This document shows, one piece after another, positions 62,863 to 64,000 of a DNA stretch of 64,000 nucleotides. Positions within the stretch are counted from its first letter, which is position 1. The number at the start of each line of letters is the position of its first letter. Source of the stretch: Viscum album (Eukaryota > Streptophyta > Magnoliopsida > Santalales > Viscaceae); the NCBI GenBank assembly GCA_963277665.1, contig OY728122.1, positions 1,548,654,868 through 1,548,718,867 of the forward strand, in the 5' to 3' direction. The notes under the pieces are model-generated. The model was not told the DNA's origin. It saw only the letters and a program-made list of their open reading frames with translations, and ran no database searches. The position numbers were made by a program, and so were the translations under genes.

Positions 62863-64000
62863 CATTAGAATATTCAATCTCAAATATCATGAATGAAACC
62901 CATGTGGGGAAGATAGAAAACATGATTCATGAATCATAACACTCCAGAGGCCATTGTCTAGGTGTGAGGGCCTAAAACAGTCATGGTGAGACTATTCACT
63001 CTAAAATATCGCTTGGGTCATGCCCATGACAACAATTATTTCATCTTGATTTATCTATATAACAGAAAAACTCAAAACATTTGTGCTTGGAATGGGAGGC
63101 ACGATCCCCCACACGAAATGTTGTAATAAATAATTAAACCAAAAAATTATTATTTGAAATATGATAAATTAATGATATCAAATATAGTAATATAATATAA
63201 ATCATATGAAAATAATCATTTTGAGAAACTGAAAAGTACTTAAAGAGAAAATAATGATACAATAAACTAACCTGTCACTTGAGAAACTCATATAATCTAA
63301 TCTATTGAATCTATTCCCTCCATAACCTAAGAGATTAATCCATGTGTACATTAACAATAAGTATATATATCTTAGAAAAATCATAATTTTTTACACACAG
63401 ACATCGAATCCCATGTTGTATATATTAGTAGAGTTGATTTCAATGAACCCATGGGATTCCCCTATCCTTAAAATATTGAATGTTATAGTGATCGAATTGA
63501 TTTTAATTAAATAATTATATAGAGTATAAATAATAAAAATGAAACATACCCACCATGAATTATAACATATAAAAAATTTAATAAAAAGTTTATCTGGTCA
63601 TCATGTGCCAACTGGACAATTATGACACCTGAACACACTTATTTTGGCCAATTCTTCTAATATTTTAATTAGGATAACTTCATAATAAATTCCATAATGG
63701 AAATATATATTAATATCAAATCCCATGAATGAAGGAAACTCATCTTGGATATAATAATATCAATCCCATGTATATTATACACCCATTAAAAAGAATAATG
63801 TTTTGATGGGGGAATCTCAGTAGCCAACTTCTTACACTAGTTGAACCACCAAAATAAGTAAATGTCCAATTAAAACATAAAATTTCCAGTAGTCAACATA
63901 AAAATATATATCAAATAAAAATATCTCAATATCCAACCTCACATAATATTTGAACCATAGAAACATGATTTAGGTATCCTAAAAAATTGTATATGTCAAC
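62863..64000. other. Possible LTR of a minus-strand element, no gene seen
   Basis: Lies on the LTR side of the primer-binding-site-like motif. Slightly less AT-rich patch at 62940-63120. No coding sequence, and the window ends before any LTR boundary. Confidence 0.25.

Noticed and set aside
1..64000. tRNA, rRNA, CRISPR, bacterial operons or prophage
   Set aside because: No cloverleaf B-box, rRNA core, spaced direct repeats or ribosome-binding sites seen. Everything identifiable is plant retroelement.

Overview
This is plant nuclear DNA, very AT-rich, with no intact host gene that I can recognise in 64 kb. Everything identifiable is decayed LTR retrotransposon. The Ty1/copia order (gag, protease, integrase, reverse transcriptase, RNase H), a Maximus/SIRE-type layout with an extra ORF after pol, and a Ty3/gypsy pol end of plant type point to a flowering plant. 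The species cannot be named from this window. CpG is scarce, as expected in long-methylated, deaminating repeats.

The core is a nested stack. The innermost and youngest element is a plus-strand Maximus/SIRE-like copia of about 12.1 kb (33487-45568). It has 1.75-kb LTRs, a degenerate primer-binding site, gag, protease, integrase, reverse transcriptase, RNase H, an extra downstream ORF and polypurine tracts. It sits inside the 3' LTR of an older minus-strand copia element. That LTR is split into 32490-33486 and 45569-46015. The older element's internal region is 46016-53681 and its intact 5' LTR is 53682-55302. The older element in turn abuts, and probably interrupts, a minus-strand Ty3/gypsy element whose pol end, integrase and reverse transcriptase remnants lie at 29058-31660, with a probable LTR at 27400-29057.

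In the left part, a third minus-strand copia pol remnant occupies about 7040-9312. Two related LTR-like copies lie at about 930-3110 and 4900-6590. Another repeat at 12560-14110 matches the gypsy LTR region at a nearly constant 14.84-kb offset. The stretches 14111-27399 and 55303-64000 hold only repeat fragments: primer-binding-site-like motifs, a CTACAGTA cluster and degenerate short repeats.

All coding remnants carry stops and frameshifts, and none appears able to move on its own. Identifications were made by reading translations and aligning repeats by eye. Boundaries of the two copia elements in the stack are mostly good to a few bases (the outer edge of the older element to about 10); those of the other repeats are approximate.
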